Shown here in pieces: positions 15,810 through 23,498 of a DNA stretch of 64,000 nucleotides (its first letter is position 1; each line of letters opens with the position of its first letter). The stretch lies in assembly GCA_015068455.1 (NCBI GenBank), contig SVKO01000001.1, forward strand, positions 1 through 64,000, in the 5' to 3' direction. This DNA comes from Oscillospiraceae bacterium. Lineage in GTDB: Bacteria > Bacillota > Clostridia > Oscillospirales > Oscillospiraceae. Under the pieces are notes generated by a model that did not search any database, had not been told where the DNA came from, and saw only the letters and a program-made list of their open reading frames with translations. A program made the position numbers and the translations under genes.

Positions 15810-16649
15810 CTATGCCGCCGGTGCGACGGCCTCTTCCTCCCCGATCTCCTTCTCCACATTCAGTGCGTCCAGATCCAGCTCGTCGGCATGGCGCTTGGCG
15901 CAGAAGGAGCAGATGGCGGTGCGGCCGGACTCGATGGCCTCGGTGACGGTGCCTTCATAGACGGTGTTGGAATTGACGATGGCCTGGCAGTCCACATCCA
16001 GGTGGTATTTGTGACCGAAGGTGGTCCAATAGACGTCGTCGGTGATGCTGGTCTCTGCCTCGGCCTTCTGCTCGGCAGAGACGGGGTGGTAGTCCGCCGA
16101 GGTGACGCCCGCGATCAGCAGGGCCGCGGCGGCCACGGCGGTGACGATGGTCTTGGTTTTCTTGTCCAGCTTGTTGCTCTTGAGGAGCAGGATGATCAGC
16201 GGGATGAAGCAGATGCAGGCCATGATGACGCCCATCTCACTCCAGAGGTAAAACAGGAACTTGTTCTTCTCGCTCATGGGCTTGATGCGGTTGGCCTTCT
16301 TCCAAAGCTGGGCGGCGACGACGGCAAAGATAAAGTCCAGCACGATGAAGCCGATGAGCAGGATCAGCATGTTGGTGTTGCCGTTCTTGGTGAAACGGAT
16401 GGTGAAATTCTTGGTCAGAGCCATGATGGCGGCAAACTCGCAGGCCAGGGCCAGGATCCACAGCACGATGGCGCCGGCGCGGTAGCCGGCGGAGCTGCCC
16501 TTGGTGGGCTCTGCCTGCACGATTTTGCGGCCGGATTTGGCCTTTTCCTCGACCTGTTCGGCTGCCGCGGCGGCCTTGCGGGCCTTCTTTTCCTCCGAGG
16601 CGGGCTTGATCTCCCGGCCATCGGAAGCACGAACGATTTTCTGTGCCAT
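15810..16649 (-). CDS. Membrane protein with Ada-like Cys/His zinc motif
   Basis: 279 residues. A charged, helical N-terminus (about 1-50), four to five membrane segments between about 55 and 195, then a C-terminal module with YHLDVDCQAI, TEAIESGRTAICSFCAKRH. That Cys-x(n)-Cys-x2-Cys pattern resembles the small metal-binding module of Ada-type proteins seen at surface-exposed ends. Start MAQKIVRASDGREI at 16649 follows GGAAGG. First gene of the operon with the DUF937 protein. Function unknown. Confidence 0.75.
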   Translation of the reverse strand: MAQKIVRASDGREIKPASEEKKARKAAAAAEQVEEKAKSGRKIVQAEPTKGSSAGYRAGAIVLWILALACEFAAIMALTKNFTIRFTKNGNTNMLILLIGFIVLDFIFAVVAAQLWKKANRIKPMSEKNKFLFYLWSEMGVIMACICFIPLIILLLKSNKLDKKTKTIVTAVAAAALLIAGVTSADYHPVSAEQKAEAETSITDDVYWTTFGHKYHLDVDCQAIVNSNTVYEGTVTEAIESGRTAICSFCAKRHADELDLDALNVEKEIGEEEAVAPAA

Positions 16650-16693
16650 ATTCCTTCCTCCAATGACAAAATGTGCGGGTTTTCTCTGTTACT

Positions 16694-16722
16694 ATTATCT
16701 AAATATTGTGGTCTGATGTCAA
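16694..16722 (-). promoter_or_regulatory. Promoter of the zinc-motif membrane protein/DUF937 operon
   Basis: -35 TTGACA (16717-16722) and -10 GATAAT (16694-16699) on the minus strand, 17-bp spacer, 45 bp before the start. Confidence 0.7.
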
Positions 16723-16758
16723 TAGGGTTTGTTGAAAAAGTTTTATGCCGGATGCAGA

Positions 16759-16784
16759 GCGCCGGGGGGGCCTATCCCCGGCGC
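16759..16784 (-). terminator. Hairpin after the SLH protein gene
   Basis: The GC-rich stem GCGCCGGGG (16759-16767) / CCCCGGCGC (16776-16784) lies 29 bp past the stop codon. No T-run follows, so it may be a weak terminator or an mRNA 3' stabiliser. Confidence 0.5.
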
Positions 16785-16812
16785 CCCTGTTTGAAAAAGA
16801 CAGCCGGAAAGG

Positions 16813-19566
16813 TTATTTCATGGCCCGATAGAGGAAAGTCACGATCTGGCCTCTGGTGCAGGTGGCGTTCGGGCTGAAGGTTGTTTCGCTGGTGCCCTTG
16901 GTGACGTTCTTCTCCACGGCCCACAGAACGGCGTCATAATAGAACGCGCCCTCTTTGACGTCGACGAAGGGATTGACGCTGCTGCCGGGGGCCGGGGTCC
17001 CCTGCGACCGGTGCAGGAAGGCGACCACCTGACCTCTGGTGCAGCCCCGATCCGGGCCGAAGTGCGTGGCGTCCACGCCGTTGGTGATGCCGTTCTGCAC
17101 CGCCCAGAGGACAGCCTTATAGTAGAACGCGCCTTCTTTGACGTCGGAGAATGGATTCAGGGTCATGGTCGGCTCCGGCGCGCCGGCGGCCCGCCACAGG
17201 AAGGTGACCACCTGGCCTCTCGAGCAAATCGCATTGGGGCTGAACGTCGTGGGGGAGGTGCCATTGGTGATCTGGGGCTCGTGACCTACCGCCCAGAGGA
17301 CGGCGTCATAGTAATAGGCGCCCTCGGCGACGTCGGTGAAGGGATTGTACCGCGCGATCTTCACATACTTGAAGCTGCCGTCCTTACTCAGATCGTCCGT
17401 GCCGTTCCAGGCCTTCGCGCCGATCTCCGTCGGCTCGGTATTGACCATGACGGCGGGAGCGGCATCGCCGGAGAGTTTGGGCGCTATATAAAGCGCGCTG
17501 CTCTGCCCGGTGGCCTCAATCGTGCCGCCGTTGATGGTGGCTTGACCTACGAAGCCCCAGCTTTCGGGCGCTTCTCCGGCCTCAGTAATCAGGGTGCCGC
17601 CCTCCATGGTGAAGAACAAGGAATAAACCCCATCGCTTGTCTCCGTCGCCTTCCCGGCGGTTACCCGGAGCGTGCCGCTATGCATGGTCATAACAAATGT
17701 ATCGACGCCGCAGCTTAAACGGCCCTCCCCTGTTGTTACATTCAGGATCCCGTCTCCTGTGACAATCAAGGAACAGTCGCCTGCAAAAATACCGAGACAA
17801 TCCCCGCCTTCCCACGCATCGTTCGCAGTAACGGTGTTCTCGCCATGAAGCTCCAGGGTCAGGTCGATATCGCTGTAGATGCCGTCGCTGTCGTGTGGCC
17901 AGGCAGGAACCGGCGCGCCGATGATCTCGGCGCCGTTCAGCGTCAGCTTGGCCTGCTCGCTCTCCGTGGCGGGGGTGAAGGCCACCGTGCCGTCGCCCAG
18001 CACGTCGGCTTTGTTGGCTTCCGTGACGCGCACGCCGCCGACCCACAGGTCGTAGCCGGCCGGTTCGATGATCACACACTGGAAGCTGCCGTCCTCACCC
18101 AGATCGTCCGTGCCGTTCCAGGCCTTCGCGTATTGGGGATAATCCGCCTCCGTGTTGACCCGGACGTCGGGATCGGCATAACCGGAGAGATCTGGCTCAC
18201 CGTAAAACGCGCAGGTCTGCCCGATGGCCACAACCGTGCCGCCGTTGATGATGGGAGCGCTGACAAAGAGGCCAAGGCTAATCGACGATTCTCCGCCCTC
18301 AGCAATCAGGGTGCCTCCCTCCATGGTGAAGTTGCTGGTAAAAACGGCATCACTTTCATACGACGCCTTGCCGGCGGTCGCCCGAATGGTACCGCTTCGC
18401 ATGATCATCGACTTCGCGCCGATGCCGCAGTTGGCGAAGCCATCGCCTGCTGAAACGTCCAGCGTCCCGCCGCCGATGACAGTCAGCTTTGAATCTGATA
18501 CCAGAACACCGTAGCTTACGTCCGAAGCGTCTGTGCCGATGACTTCGTTGCTGCCGACCAGTTCCAGGGTCAGATCCATCTTGGCGTAGACGACGACGGT
18601 GGAGTCTGTCTGATCCGGCCGCACCGCGCCGGTGATTTCGGCGTTGTTCAGCGTCAGCTTTGCCTGCTCGCTCTCCGTGGCGGGGGTGAAGGCCACCGTG
18701 CCGTCGCCCAGCACGTCGGCTTTGTTGGCTTCCGTGACGCGCACGCCGCCGACCCACAAGTCGTAGCCGGCCGGCTCGATGCGCAAATACTTGATGCTGC
18801 TGCCGTCGCCTCCCAGGGCGTCTGTGCCGTTCCAGGCCGTCGCGCCGGTCGCCGACGTGGCGGTGTTGACCCAGACGTCGGGATCAGCATAGCCGGAAAG
18901 ATCCGGTTCCCTCCAAAACGCGCGAGCCTGCCCGCCGGCTATGACGACGCCGCCGTTCATGGCGGCATTGCCGCCGACGCCCCAGCTTTTGGGCGCTTCA
19001 CTGCCCGTGGCAACAAGTGTGCCGCCCTCCATGGTGAAGCTGTTGGAATAAACGCCCTCGCTCTCATCCGACGCCTTGCCGGCGGTCGCCCGGACCGTGC
19101 CGCTGCGCATGATCATCGAATTCGTGCTGATCGCGCAGCTGTAGCTGCCATCTCCCGCTGTAACGTCCAGCGTCCCGCTGCCTGTGACGGTAAGGGTTTT
19201 ACCATCCAACAGAATGCCGAAGCTCGAGCTAATGGCGTCCGTGCCAGTGATTTCGCTGCTGCCGACCAGCTCCAGGGTCAGGTCGATCCCGGCGTAGATG
19301 CCGGCGGTGGAATTTGGCGCGTCCGGCCGCGCCGCGCCGGGGATAGCGGCGTTGTTCAGCGTCAGCCTGGCCTGCTCGCTCCCGGAAGCGGGAGTGAATA
19401 CCACCGTGCCGTCGCCCAGCACGTCGCCGGCGTTCGAGCTGTCCACCCGCACGCCGCCGATCCATATGTTGTACTCCTCCGCCGCCTGCGCCGGGAGGGT
19501 CATCTGCGGCAGGCAGGCAAAGACCAGGGCCAGCAGCACGCTCAGCCATTTTCTTGCGTTTCTCAT
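16813..19566 (-). CDS. Secreted SLH-domain surface protein with three internal repeats
   Basis: 917 residues. Signal peptide at 1-30 (cleavage near AQA-AEEY). Three copies of a ~236-residue strand-rich module begin near residues 32, 267 and 503, each opening with W(I/V)GGVRV and containing GDGTV.FTPA.ESEQA.LTLN; these resemble the carbohydrate-binding-type Cthe_2159 repeat. Three SLH repeats (about 740-917; NPF.DVKEGAFYYKAVLWAV) would hold it on secondary wall polymer. ATG 19566 follows AGGAGGAAGAGAAC; 25 further upstream codons lack a ribosome binding site. Ligand unknown. Confidence 0.88.
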   Translation of the reverse strand: MRNARKWLSVLLALVFACLPQMTLPAQAAEEYNIWIGGVRVDSSNAGDVLGDGTVVFTPASGSEQARLTLNNAAIPGAARPDAPNSTAGIYAGIDLTLELVGSSEITGTDAISSSFGILLDGKTLTVTGSGTLDVTAGDGSYSCAISTNSMIMRSGTVRATAGKASDESEGVYSNSFTMEGGTLVATGSEAPKSWGVGGNAAMNGGVVIAGGQARAFWREPDLSGYADPDVWVNTATSATGATAWNGTDALGGDGSSIKYLRIEPAGYDLWVGGVRVTEANKADVLGDGTVAFTPATESEQAKLTLNNAEITGAVRPDQTDSTVVVYAKMDLTLELVGSNEVIGTDASDVSYGVLVSDSKLTVIGGGTLDVSAGDGFANCGIGAKSMIMRSGTIRATAGKASYESDAVFTSNFTMEGGTLIAEGGESSISLGLFVSAPIINGGTVVAIGQTCAFYGEPDLSGYADPDVRVNTEADYPQYAKAWNGTDDLGEDGSFQCVIIEPAGYDLWVGGVRVTEANKADVLGDGTVAFTPATESEQAKLTLNGAEIIGAPVPAWPHDSDGIYSDIDLTLELHGENTVTANDAWEGGDCLGIFAGDCSLIVTGDGILNVTTGEGRLSCGVDTFVMTMHSGTLRVTAGKATETSDGVYSLFFTMEGGTLITEAGEAPESWGFVGQATINGGTIEATGQSSALYIAPKLSGDAAPAVMVNTEPTEIGAKAWNGTDDLSKDGSFKYVKIARYNPFTDVAEGAYYYDAVLWAVGHEPQITNGTSPTTFSPNAICSRGQVVTFLWRAAGAPEPTMTLNPFSDVKEGAFYYKAVLWAVQNGITNGVDATHFGPDRGCTRGQVVAFLHRSQGTPAPGSSVNPFVDVKEGAFYYDAVLWAVEKNVTKGTSETTFSPNATCTRGQIVTFLYRAMK
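17935..18790 (-). repeat. Near-identical DNA repeats within the SLH protein gene
   Basis: About 140 bp around 17935-18070 and the same length around 18645-18785 are almost identical, coding for the opening of modules 3 and 2. A more diverged copy is near 19345-19480. The identity at DNA level suggests recent duplication or gene conversion between modules. Confidence 0.75.
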
Positions 19567-19719
19567 GTTCTCTTCCTCCTTGTTGGGGTGTTCCGCAACG
19601 AATCTCCGCACGGGCGGAGGATGCGGGCGTATGCAGGACATCGCGCCTGCGGAGTTGGGCGGATGATATCCGCCGGCTCCGGGCCGAACCGTCCGGTTCC
19701 GATTCTTTTCCTATTTATT

Positions 19720-19749
19720 AGTATACAACGATTCAAAAGCTGCAGTCAA
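19720..19749 (-). promoter_or_regulatory. Promoter of the SLH surface protein gene
   Basis: -35 TTGACT (19744-19749) and -10 TATACT (19720-19725) on the minus strand, 18-bp spacer. It leaves a 5' leader of about 145 nt. Confidence 0.65.
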
Positions 19750-19825
19750 TCAATCCGGAAACGAACTCCGGATTCTTTTCACATTCGGGCTCTGACGGCG
19801 ATCGGCCCCGGGTCCTCCCCCTGCG

Positions 19826-19855
19826 GGCATACCGTGCGAGCGCGGCGCATACGTT
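19826..19855 (+). promoter_or_regulatory. Possible sigma-E-type promoter of spoIIID
   Basis: CATACGTT (19848-19855) resembles the sigma-E -10 element, and GGCATA (19826-19831) about 16 bp upstream could serve as its -35. spoIIID is a sigma-E gene in Bacillus, which is why this weak match is listed. Confidence 0.35.
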
Positions 19856-19884
19856 GTCACGACACATGCTTTGGGAGGTGGCAC

Positions 19885-20154
19885 ATGGCCCACGACATCG
19901 ACGAAAGAGCCCGCGATCTGGCCGTGTACATTCTGGAGCACCGCGCCACAGTGCGCAGTGCGGCAAAGCACTTCGGCATTTCCAAATCCACCGTGCACAA
20001 GGACGTCGCGGAGCGGCTCCGGCGCGTCAGTCCGGCTCTCTGGGCGCAGGTGCGGGCCGTCCTGCTGGAAAACAAGGCCCAGCGGCATCTGCGCGGCGGC
20101 GAAGCGACCCGGCAAAAATATCTGCAAAGGCACAAATCCCGCGATCAGCCTTGA
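19885..20154 (+). CDS. spoIIID: Sporulation transcriptional regulator SpoIIID
   Basis: 89 residues, the usual size. It is a mother-cell DNA-binding protein that tunes sigma-E and sigma-K genes during endospore formation. The family core is plain to see: YILEHRATVRSAAKHFGISK, STVHKDVAERL and, near the C-terminus, HLRGGEAT.RKY-like RHLRGGEATRQKY. ATG 19885 follows GGGAGGTGGC. The gene ends inside the -35 of the queT promoter. Its presence is the clearest sign that the host can sporulate. Confidence 0.96.
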   Translation: MAHDIDERARDLAVYILEHRATVRSAAKHFGISKSTVHKDVAERLRRVSPALWAQVRAVLLENKAQRHLRGGEATRQKYLQRHKSRDQP

Positions 20155-20179
20155 CGAAATGCCCTTTCTTCGTTATAAT
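20151..20179 (+). promoter_or_regulatory. Promoter of queT
   Basis: -35 TTGACG (20151-20156), overlapping the spoIIID stop codon, and -10 TATAAT (20174-20179) with a 17-bp spacer. Confidence 0.85.
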
Positions 20180-20195
20180 GAGCCTGCCTTCGGGC

Positions 20196-20236
20196 CGACA
20201 GTTCGAAACCATCCTGTCGTAAAATAAAACTACGGA
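20196..20236 (+). promoter_or_regulatory. PreQ1-I riboswitch candidate upstream of queT
   Basis: The stem CGACAG (20196-20201) / CTGTCG (20214-20219) closes a loop containing TTCG and AACCAT. It is followed by the A-rich tail and CTACGG (20220-20235), then the GGAG ribosome binding site (20238-20242). Small stem, C/A-rich loop and A-rich pseudoknotting tail are the preQ1-I plan, and the downstream gene is a queuosine-precursor transporter. The exact pseudoknot pairs were not verified. Confidence 0.75.
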
Positions 20237-20251
20237 ATTGGAGATTTACAA

Positions 20252-20758
20252 ATGAAAAATGACTACAAGCTGTCCATCCACAGGCTGACGGCCTGCGGCA
20301 TCATTGCATGTTTGTACGCCGTGCTGACCGTCGCCACCGCCTCCTTCGCCTACGGACCCATTCAGTTCCGTATCGCCGAGGCCATGTGCATCCTGCCCTT
20401 CTTCGCCCCCTGGACCACCTGGGGCCTGACCCTGGGCTGCCTGCTGGCCAACCTCTTCTCTCCGGTATCCGCCCTGGATATCGTCGTCGGCACAGCCGCC
20501 ACCCTGATCGCCTGTCTGATCACCGCCCGCTGCCGGAACAAATTCCTGGCCCCGCTGCCGCCGGTGATCGTCAACGCGGTGCTGGTGGGCGCCATGCTTG
20601 CCGGCGTACTGACGCCCGACGCCTTCTGGAAGGGCTTCTTCGTCTTCGGCGCCGAGGTGGGCGCGGGAGAACTCGCCGTCATGTATCTGCTGGGACTGCC
20701 CCTGCTGCTGGTCTTCCGGCGCCAGGGCCTGGATGAGCGCCTGCGCGCCATCGAATGA
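20252..20758 (+). CDS. queT: Queuosine precursor transporter QueT (ECF S component)
   Basis: 168 residues, about five or six membrane segments. Recognisable S-component family features include FAYGPIQFRIAEAMCILPFF and the ending LLGLPLLLVFRRQGLDERL. QueT binds queuosine precursors and works with a shared ECF energising module, which is not in this window. ATG 20252 follows TTGGAG. A preQ1-type riboswitch upstream fits feedback by the transported compound. Followed 15 bp later by another small membrane protein gene. Confidence 0.9.
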   Translation: MKNDYKLSIHRLTACGIIACLYAVLTVATASFAYGPIQFRIAEAMCILPFFAPWTTWGLTLGCLLANLFSPVSALDIVVGTAATLIACLITARCRNKFLAPLPPVIVNAVLVGAMLAGVLTPDAFWKGFFVFGAEVGAGELAVMYLLGLPLLLVFRRQGLDERLRAIE

Positions 20759-20773
20759 TAGAATGATTTCATT

Positions 20774-21280
20774 ATGAAGCTGAAACGTCTGACCCGCCTT
20801 GCCCTGCTGACCGCCATTGCCCTGACGATCTTCCTTGTGGAGCTGCAGATCCCCTCGCCGGTGCCCATTCCCGGCGTGAAGCTGGGTCTGAGCAATATCG
20901 TCACGCTCTACTGCGTATTTGCCTACGGGCCCTGGAGCGCCCTGGCGGTGCTCATCTGCCGCGTGCTGCTGGGCGCCCTGTGCTCCGGCCGGATCATGGC
21001 CCTGGCCTACTCCCTGGCGGGCGGCCTGCTCAGCTGGGCGCTGAGCTGCGGCCTGCGCCGCATCGTGACGGAGAAGCAGCTCTGGATCGTCAGCATCCTG
21101 GGCGGTCTGGCCCACAACACCGGCCAGATGCTCGCCGCCGCGGCCATTGCCGGCACAAGAGCTCTCTGGGTCTACTACCCTGTCCTGTGCCTGACCGGCA
21201 TGGCCGCCGGAGCCTTCACCGGCCTGTGCGCCCAGTTCCTCCTGGCCCGCATGCGCAAAATCGGAATGCCGAGAGAATAA
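20774..21280 (+). CDS. Gx-transporter / Hpre_diP_synt_I family membrane protein
   Basis: 168 residues, about five membrane segments. It matches the Hpre_diP_synt_I family (old name heptaprenyl diphosphate synthase component I; now regarded as ECF-S-like Gx transporters): PSPVPIPGVKLGLSNIVTLY, GRIMALAYSLAGGLLSW, GGLAHNTGQ. In many Clostridia it accompanies isoprenoid or Rnf-type genes; here it follows queT closely and may share its transcript. The substrate is unknown. No clear Shine-Dalgarno is seen, so translation may be coupled. Confidence 0.85.
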   Translation: MKLKRLTRLALLTAIALTIFLVELQIPSPVPIPGVKLGLSNIVTLYCVFAYGPWSALAVLICRVLLGALCSGRIMALAYSLAGGLLSWALSCGLRRIVTEKQLWIVSILGGLAHNTGQMLAAAAIAGTRALWVYYPVLCLTGMAAGAFTGLCAQFLLARMRKIGMPRE

Positions 21281-21284
21281 GACG

Positions 21285-21314
21285 ACCGCCTTCTTCGGAA
21301 GGCGGTGTTTTTTT
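21285..21314 (+). terminator. Terminator after the queT operon
   Basis: The stem ACCGCCTTC (21285-21293) / GAAGGCGGT (21298-21306) with a TTCG loop is followed by seven Ts. Confidence 0.9.
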
Positions 21315-21323
21315 CACTGCGTT

Positions 21324-21397
21324 CGTAGGGGCGGATGCCCACATCCGCCCGCTTGATCCGGCCTGCATTCGGGCGGATGTGGGCATCCGCCCCTACG
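21324..21397. repeat. 28-bp perfect inverted repeat (dispersed palindromic element)
   Basis: The arm at 21324-21351 (begins CGTAGGGGCGGATGCCCACA) is the exact reverse complement of 21370-21397, around an 18-bp spacer. Each arm is itself partly palindromic (GGCGGATG..CATCCGCC). It lies after a terminator, in no gene, and resembles the REP/MITE-like palindromes dispersed between genes in many gut Clostridia. No ORF or transposase is inside. Confidence 0.85.
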
Positions 21398-21456
21398 GTC
21401 AGCTTGTTTGTCTCACTGTGCCTCACACAAAAAACGTGAAATATCGCAGTTTTTTG

Positions 21457-21485
21457 TTGACAAATCCAAGCAAATGCATTAGAAT
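21457..21485 (+). promoter_or_regulatory. Promoter of rpsF-ssb-rpsR
   Basis: -35 TTGACA (21457-21462) and -10 TAGAAT (21480-21485), 17-bp spacer, 78 bp before the rpsF start. Confidence 0.85.
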
Positions 21486-21487
21486 AG

Positions 21488-21538
21488 TTTGGCCTGCCGA
21501 TGCAGGCAAATCCTTGCCGCCGAAGCCCGGCGGCCAAA
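21488..21538 (+). promoter_or_regulatory. Structured 5' leader of rpsF, possible S6:S18-binding site
   Basis: The leader can fold in mutually exclusive ways: hairpins GCCTGC/GCAGGC (21492-21507) and GCCGCCG/CGGCGGC (21516-21534), or an outer stem TTTGGCC/GGCCAAA (21488-21494 with 21532-21538). S6:S18-binding leaders with a CCG-type hairpin are known upstream of rpsF in Bacillota; whether this matches that consensus was not tested. Confidence 0.4.
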
Positions 21539-21563
21539 AGTCCATAAGGAGGTGCAACGAACA

Positions 21564-21860
21564 ATGGCTAAAGTTTCCGCAAAGTACGAGATCCTGTATA
21601 TCATCGACGCCACCGTCGAGGAGGAGCAGAGAATCGCTCTCGTGGAAAAGTTCAAGGCAATGGTCGAGGCAGAAGGAACCCTGACGAGCATCGACGAGTG
21701 GGGCAAGCGCCGTCTTGCGTATCCCATCAACGATATGGCCGAGGGTTACTACGTTCTGATGACCTGCGAGTGCAAGCCCGAGCTTCCCGCCGAGCTTGAC
21801 CGCGTGTTCAAGATCACAGAAGGTATCCTGCGCTCTCTCATTACCTGCGTAGAGGAGTAA
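21564..21860 (+). CDS. rpsF: Ribosomal protein bS6
   Basis: 98 residues. A ferredoxin-like small-subunit protein that pairs with bS18 on the 16S platform. Family sequence: YEILYIIDATVEEEQRIALV, WGKRRLAYPINDMAEGYYVLM, then DRVFKITEGILRSLITCVEE. ATG 21564 follows AAGGAGGTGC; codons upstream in the same frame are not translated by any visible site. First gene of the classic rpsF-ssb-rpsR operon. Confidence 0.97.
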   Translation: MAKVSAKYEILYIIDATVEEEQRIALVEKFKAMVEAEGTLTSIDEWGKRRLAYPINDMAEGYYVLMTCECKPELPAELDRVFKITEGILRSLITCVEE

Positions 21861-21865
21861 GGGCT

Positions 21866-22336
21866 ATGCTGAACCACATCGTTCTCATGGGCCGCCTCAC
21901 CCGCGATCCCGAGCTGCGCCGCACCGGCAGCGGCCTGGCGGTCGTGTCGTTCTCGCTGGCAGTTGACCGTGACTTCGGCAACCGCGAGACCGGCGACAGA
22001 GAAACGGACTTCATCGACATCGTGGCATGGCGCAACACCGCCGAATTCGTGAGCAAGTACTTCACGAAGGGCCGCATGGCAGTGGTGTCCGGCCGGCTCC
22101 AGATCCGCAACTGGACCGACAAAGAGGGGAACAAGCGCAGAAGCGCCGAGGTCGTGGCGGACAACGTCTACTTCGGCGACAGCAAGCGCGACAATCAGGA
22201 CTCCGGCTTCGGCGCCGACCAGTCCTACAGTGCCCCCGCTTCCAACTTCGGCGGCTACAGCGCCCCCGCCGCTCCCTCGGCGGTCAGCGACTTCGCCATG
22301 CTGGAGGACGAGGACGACGGTCATCTCCCCTTCTGA
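21866..22336 (+). CDS. ssb: Single-stranded DNA-binding protein
   Basis: 156 residues. OB fold at 1-105 (LNHIVLMGRLTRDPELR, DFIDIVAWRNTAEFVSKYFTKG, GRLQIRNWTDKEGNKR), a Gly/Ser/Ala-rich linker and the acidic tip DDGHLPF, which docks partner proteins as DDDIPF does in other SSBs. Lies 5 bp after rpsF with its own GTAAGGG-type ribosome binding site. Confidence 0.97.
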   Translation: MLNHIVLMGRLTRDPELRRTGSGLAVVSFSLAVDRDFGNRETGDRETDFIDIVAWRNTAEFVSKYFTKGRMAVVSGRLQIRNWTDKEGNKRRSAEVVADNVYFGDSKRDNQDSGFGADQSYSAPASNFGGYSAPAAPSAVSDFAMLEDEDDGHLPF

Positions 22337-22383
22337 TCCCAAACTGAACTTTTTCACAAATCCGAACAAAGGAGGAACGATTC

Positions 22384-22617
22384 ATGGCTAACGACAGAGC
22401 TCGTCCGCATAAGCGCAAGAAGGTTTGCAGCTTCTGCGTCGACAAGATCGCTCAGATCGATTACAAGGATACGGCGAAGCTGCGCCGCTATCTGTCCGAG
22501 CGCGGCAAGATCCTTCCGCGCCGCACGACCGGTACCTGCGCCATCCATCAGCGTCAGCTGACCGTGGCGATCAAGCGTGCCCGCCAGATCGCGCTGCTGC
22601 CCTACGTGGCGGACTGA
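22384..22617 (+). CDS. rpsR: Ribosomal protein bS18
   Basis: 77 residues. Contains [17 protein letters not shown] (a CxxC pair, zinc-type form), the RNA-binding core [20 protein letters not shown] and [28 protein letters not shown] precedes ATG 22384. Third gene of the rpsF operon, ending at a strong terminator. Forms a dimer with bS6 on the ribosome. Confidence 0.97.
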   Translation: MANDRARPHKRKKVCSFCVDKIAQIDYKDTAKLRRYLSERGKILPRRTTGTCAIHQRQLTVAIKRARQIALLPYVAD

Positions 22618-22624
22618 CACAGAC

Positions 22625-22662
22625 AAAAACGAGGCGTCTCCCCGGAGATCGCCTCGTTTTTT
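22625..22662 (+). terminator. Terminator of the rpsF operon
   Basis: AAAAACGAGGCG pairs with CGCCTCGTTTT, the interior TCTCC/GGAGA extending the stem, followed by T6. Confidence 0.9.
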
Positions 22663-22688
22663 ATGGTTTTCAAAAAATTTTTTCCATG

Positions 22689-22736
22689 TGACCCTGCGTC
22701 AGGGGTTGCTTGTGACGCTGCGTCATGCGCTACGAT
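22689..22736 (+). promoter_or_regulatory. MerR-type promoter with two dyads
   Basis: -35 TTGCTT (22706-22711) and -10 TACGAT (22731-22736) are 19 bp apart, the over-long spacing typical of MerR-activated promoters. The spacer contains the perfect dyad TGACGC-T-GCGTCA (22713-22725); a second, slightly imperfect copy TGACCCTGCGTCA lies at 22689-22701. Autoregulation by the downstream MerR protein is the simplest reading. Confidence 0.8.
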
Positions 22737-22760
22737 GGCGGCAGAAGGAGGCAAGAAGCC

Positions 22761-23498
22761 ATGTCCCAATACACCACAGGCGAGATCGCAAAGCTCTGCG
22801 CCGTCACCGTGCGCACCGTGCAGTACTATGACAAGCGCGGCATCCTGGTCCCCAGCGCCCTCAGTGAGGGCGGCCGGCGGCTGTACTCCGACGACGACCT
22901 GTCCCGAATGAAGGTCATCTGCTTCCTGCGGGAGCTGGGCCTGCCCCTGGACGCCATCGGCCAGCTCCTGGCGGAGGAAGATCCCGGCAGCGTCATCGAC
23001 CTGCTGATCGACCAGCAGGCCGCGGCCCTGCGCGACGAACTGGACGAGTGCCGGGAGAAGCTGGAAAAGCTGGAGGCCCTGCGCCGGGAGCTGCGGAACA
23101 AACAGATCCGCACCGTGGAATCCATCGGGGACATAGCGAAAACCATGCAAGGAAAAAAGAAGCTCAAAAAAATGCGCTGGACCATGCTGCTCACCGGTCT
23201 GCCGGTGACGGCGCTGCAGTGGTTCGCCATCATCCGGGGCGTCGTCACGGGGCGCTGGCAGCTCCTGGCCGTCTGGGCAGTGATCGCCGTTCCCTGGGCC
23301 GTTCTGTGGAGCCGGTACTATTATAAAAACGCCGCTTATCTCTGCCCCCAATGCCACGAGGTGTTCAAGCCCACGTTCCGGCAGATGTTCTTCGCCCGGC
23401 ACACGCCCAATACCCGCAAGCTCACCTGCACCCACTGCGGCCACAACGGCTTCTGCGTGGAGGTCGCCGCCGAACAGGAGGTGAAAGGCCATGCGTGA
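22761..23498 (+). CDS. MerR-family regulator fused to membrane segments and a zinc ribbon
   Basis: 245 residues. MerR helix-turn-helix at about 5-70 (TGEIAKLCAVTVRTVQYYDK, GGRRLYSDDDLSRMKVI), a helical dimerisation region to about 120, two membrane segments (about 138-158 and 165-185), then a C-terminal zinc ribbon (CPQCHEVF ... CTHCGH). Membrane tethering would make it a one-component sensor; its zinc ribbon may sense or stabilise. ATG 22761 follows GGAGG. Overlaps the CPBP protease gene by 8 bp. Confidence 0.88.
   Translation: MSQYTTGEIAKLCAVTVRTVQYYDKRGILVPSALSEGGRRLYSDDDLSRMKVICFLRELGLPLDAIGQLLAEEDPGSVIDLLIDQQAAALRDELDECREKLEKLEALRRELRNKQIRTVESIGDIAKTMQGKKKLKKMRWTMLLTGLPVTALQWFAIIRGVVTGRWQLLAVWAVIAVPWAVLWSRYYYKNAAYLCPQCHEVFKPTFRQMFFARHTPNTRKLTCTHCGHNGFCVEVAAEQEVKGHA

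Larger units (their letters stand above)
19567..19884. other. 318-bp divergent intergenic region (SLH gene / spoIIID)
   Basis: It contains the minus-strand promoter of the SLH protein gene, an 8-bp hairpin (AATCCGGA/TCCGGATT, 19752-19774) with CTTTT after it on the plus strand, and a possible sigma-E-type promoter for spoIIID. I see no gene. Confidence 0.6.

Noticed and set aside
20196..20212. GTTCGAAACC resembling a tRNA T-loop.
   Set aside because: No acceptor or anticodon arms surround it; the preQ1-type fold upstream of queT explains it better.
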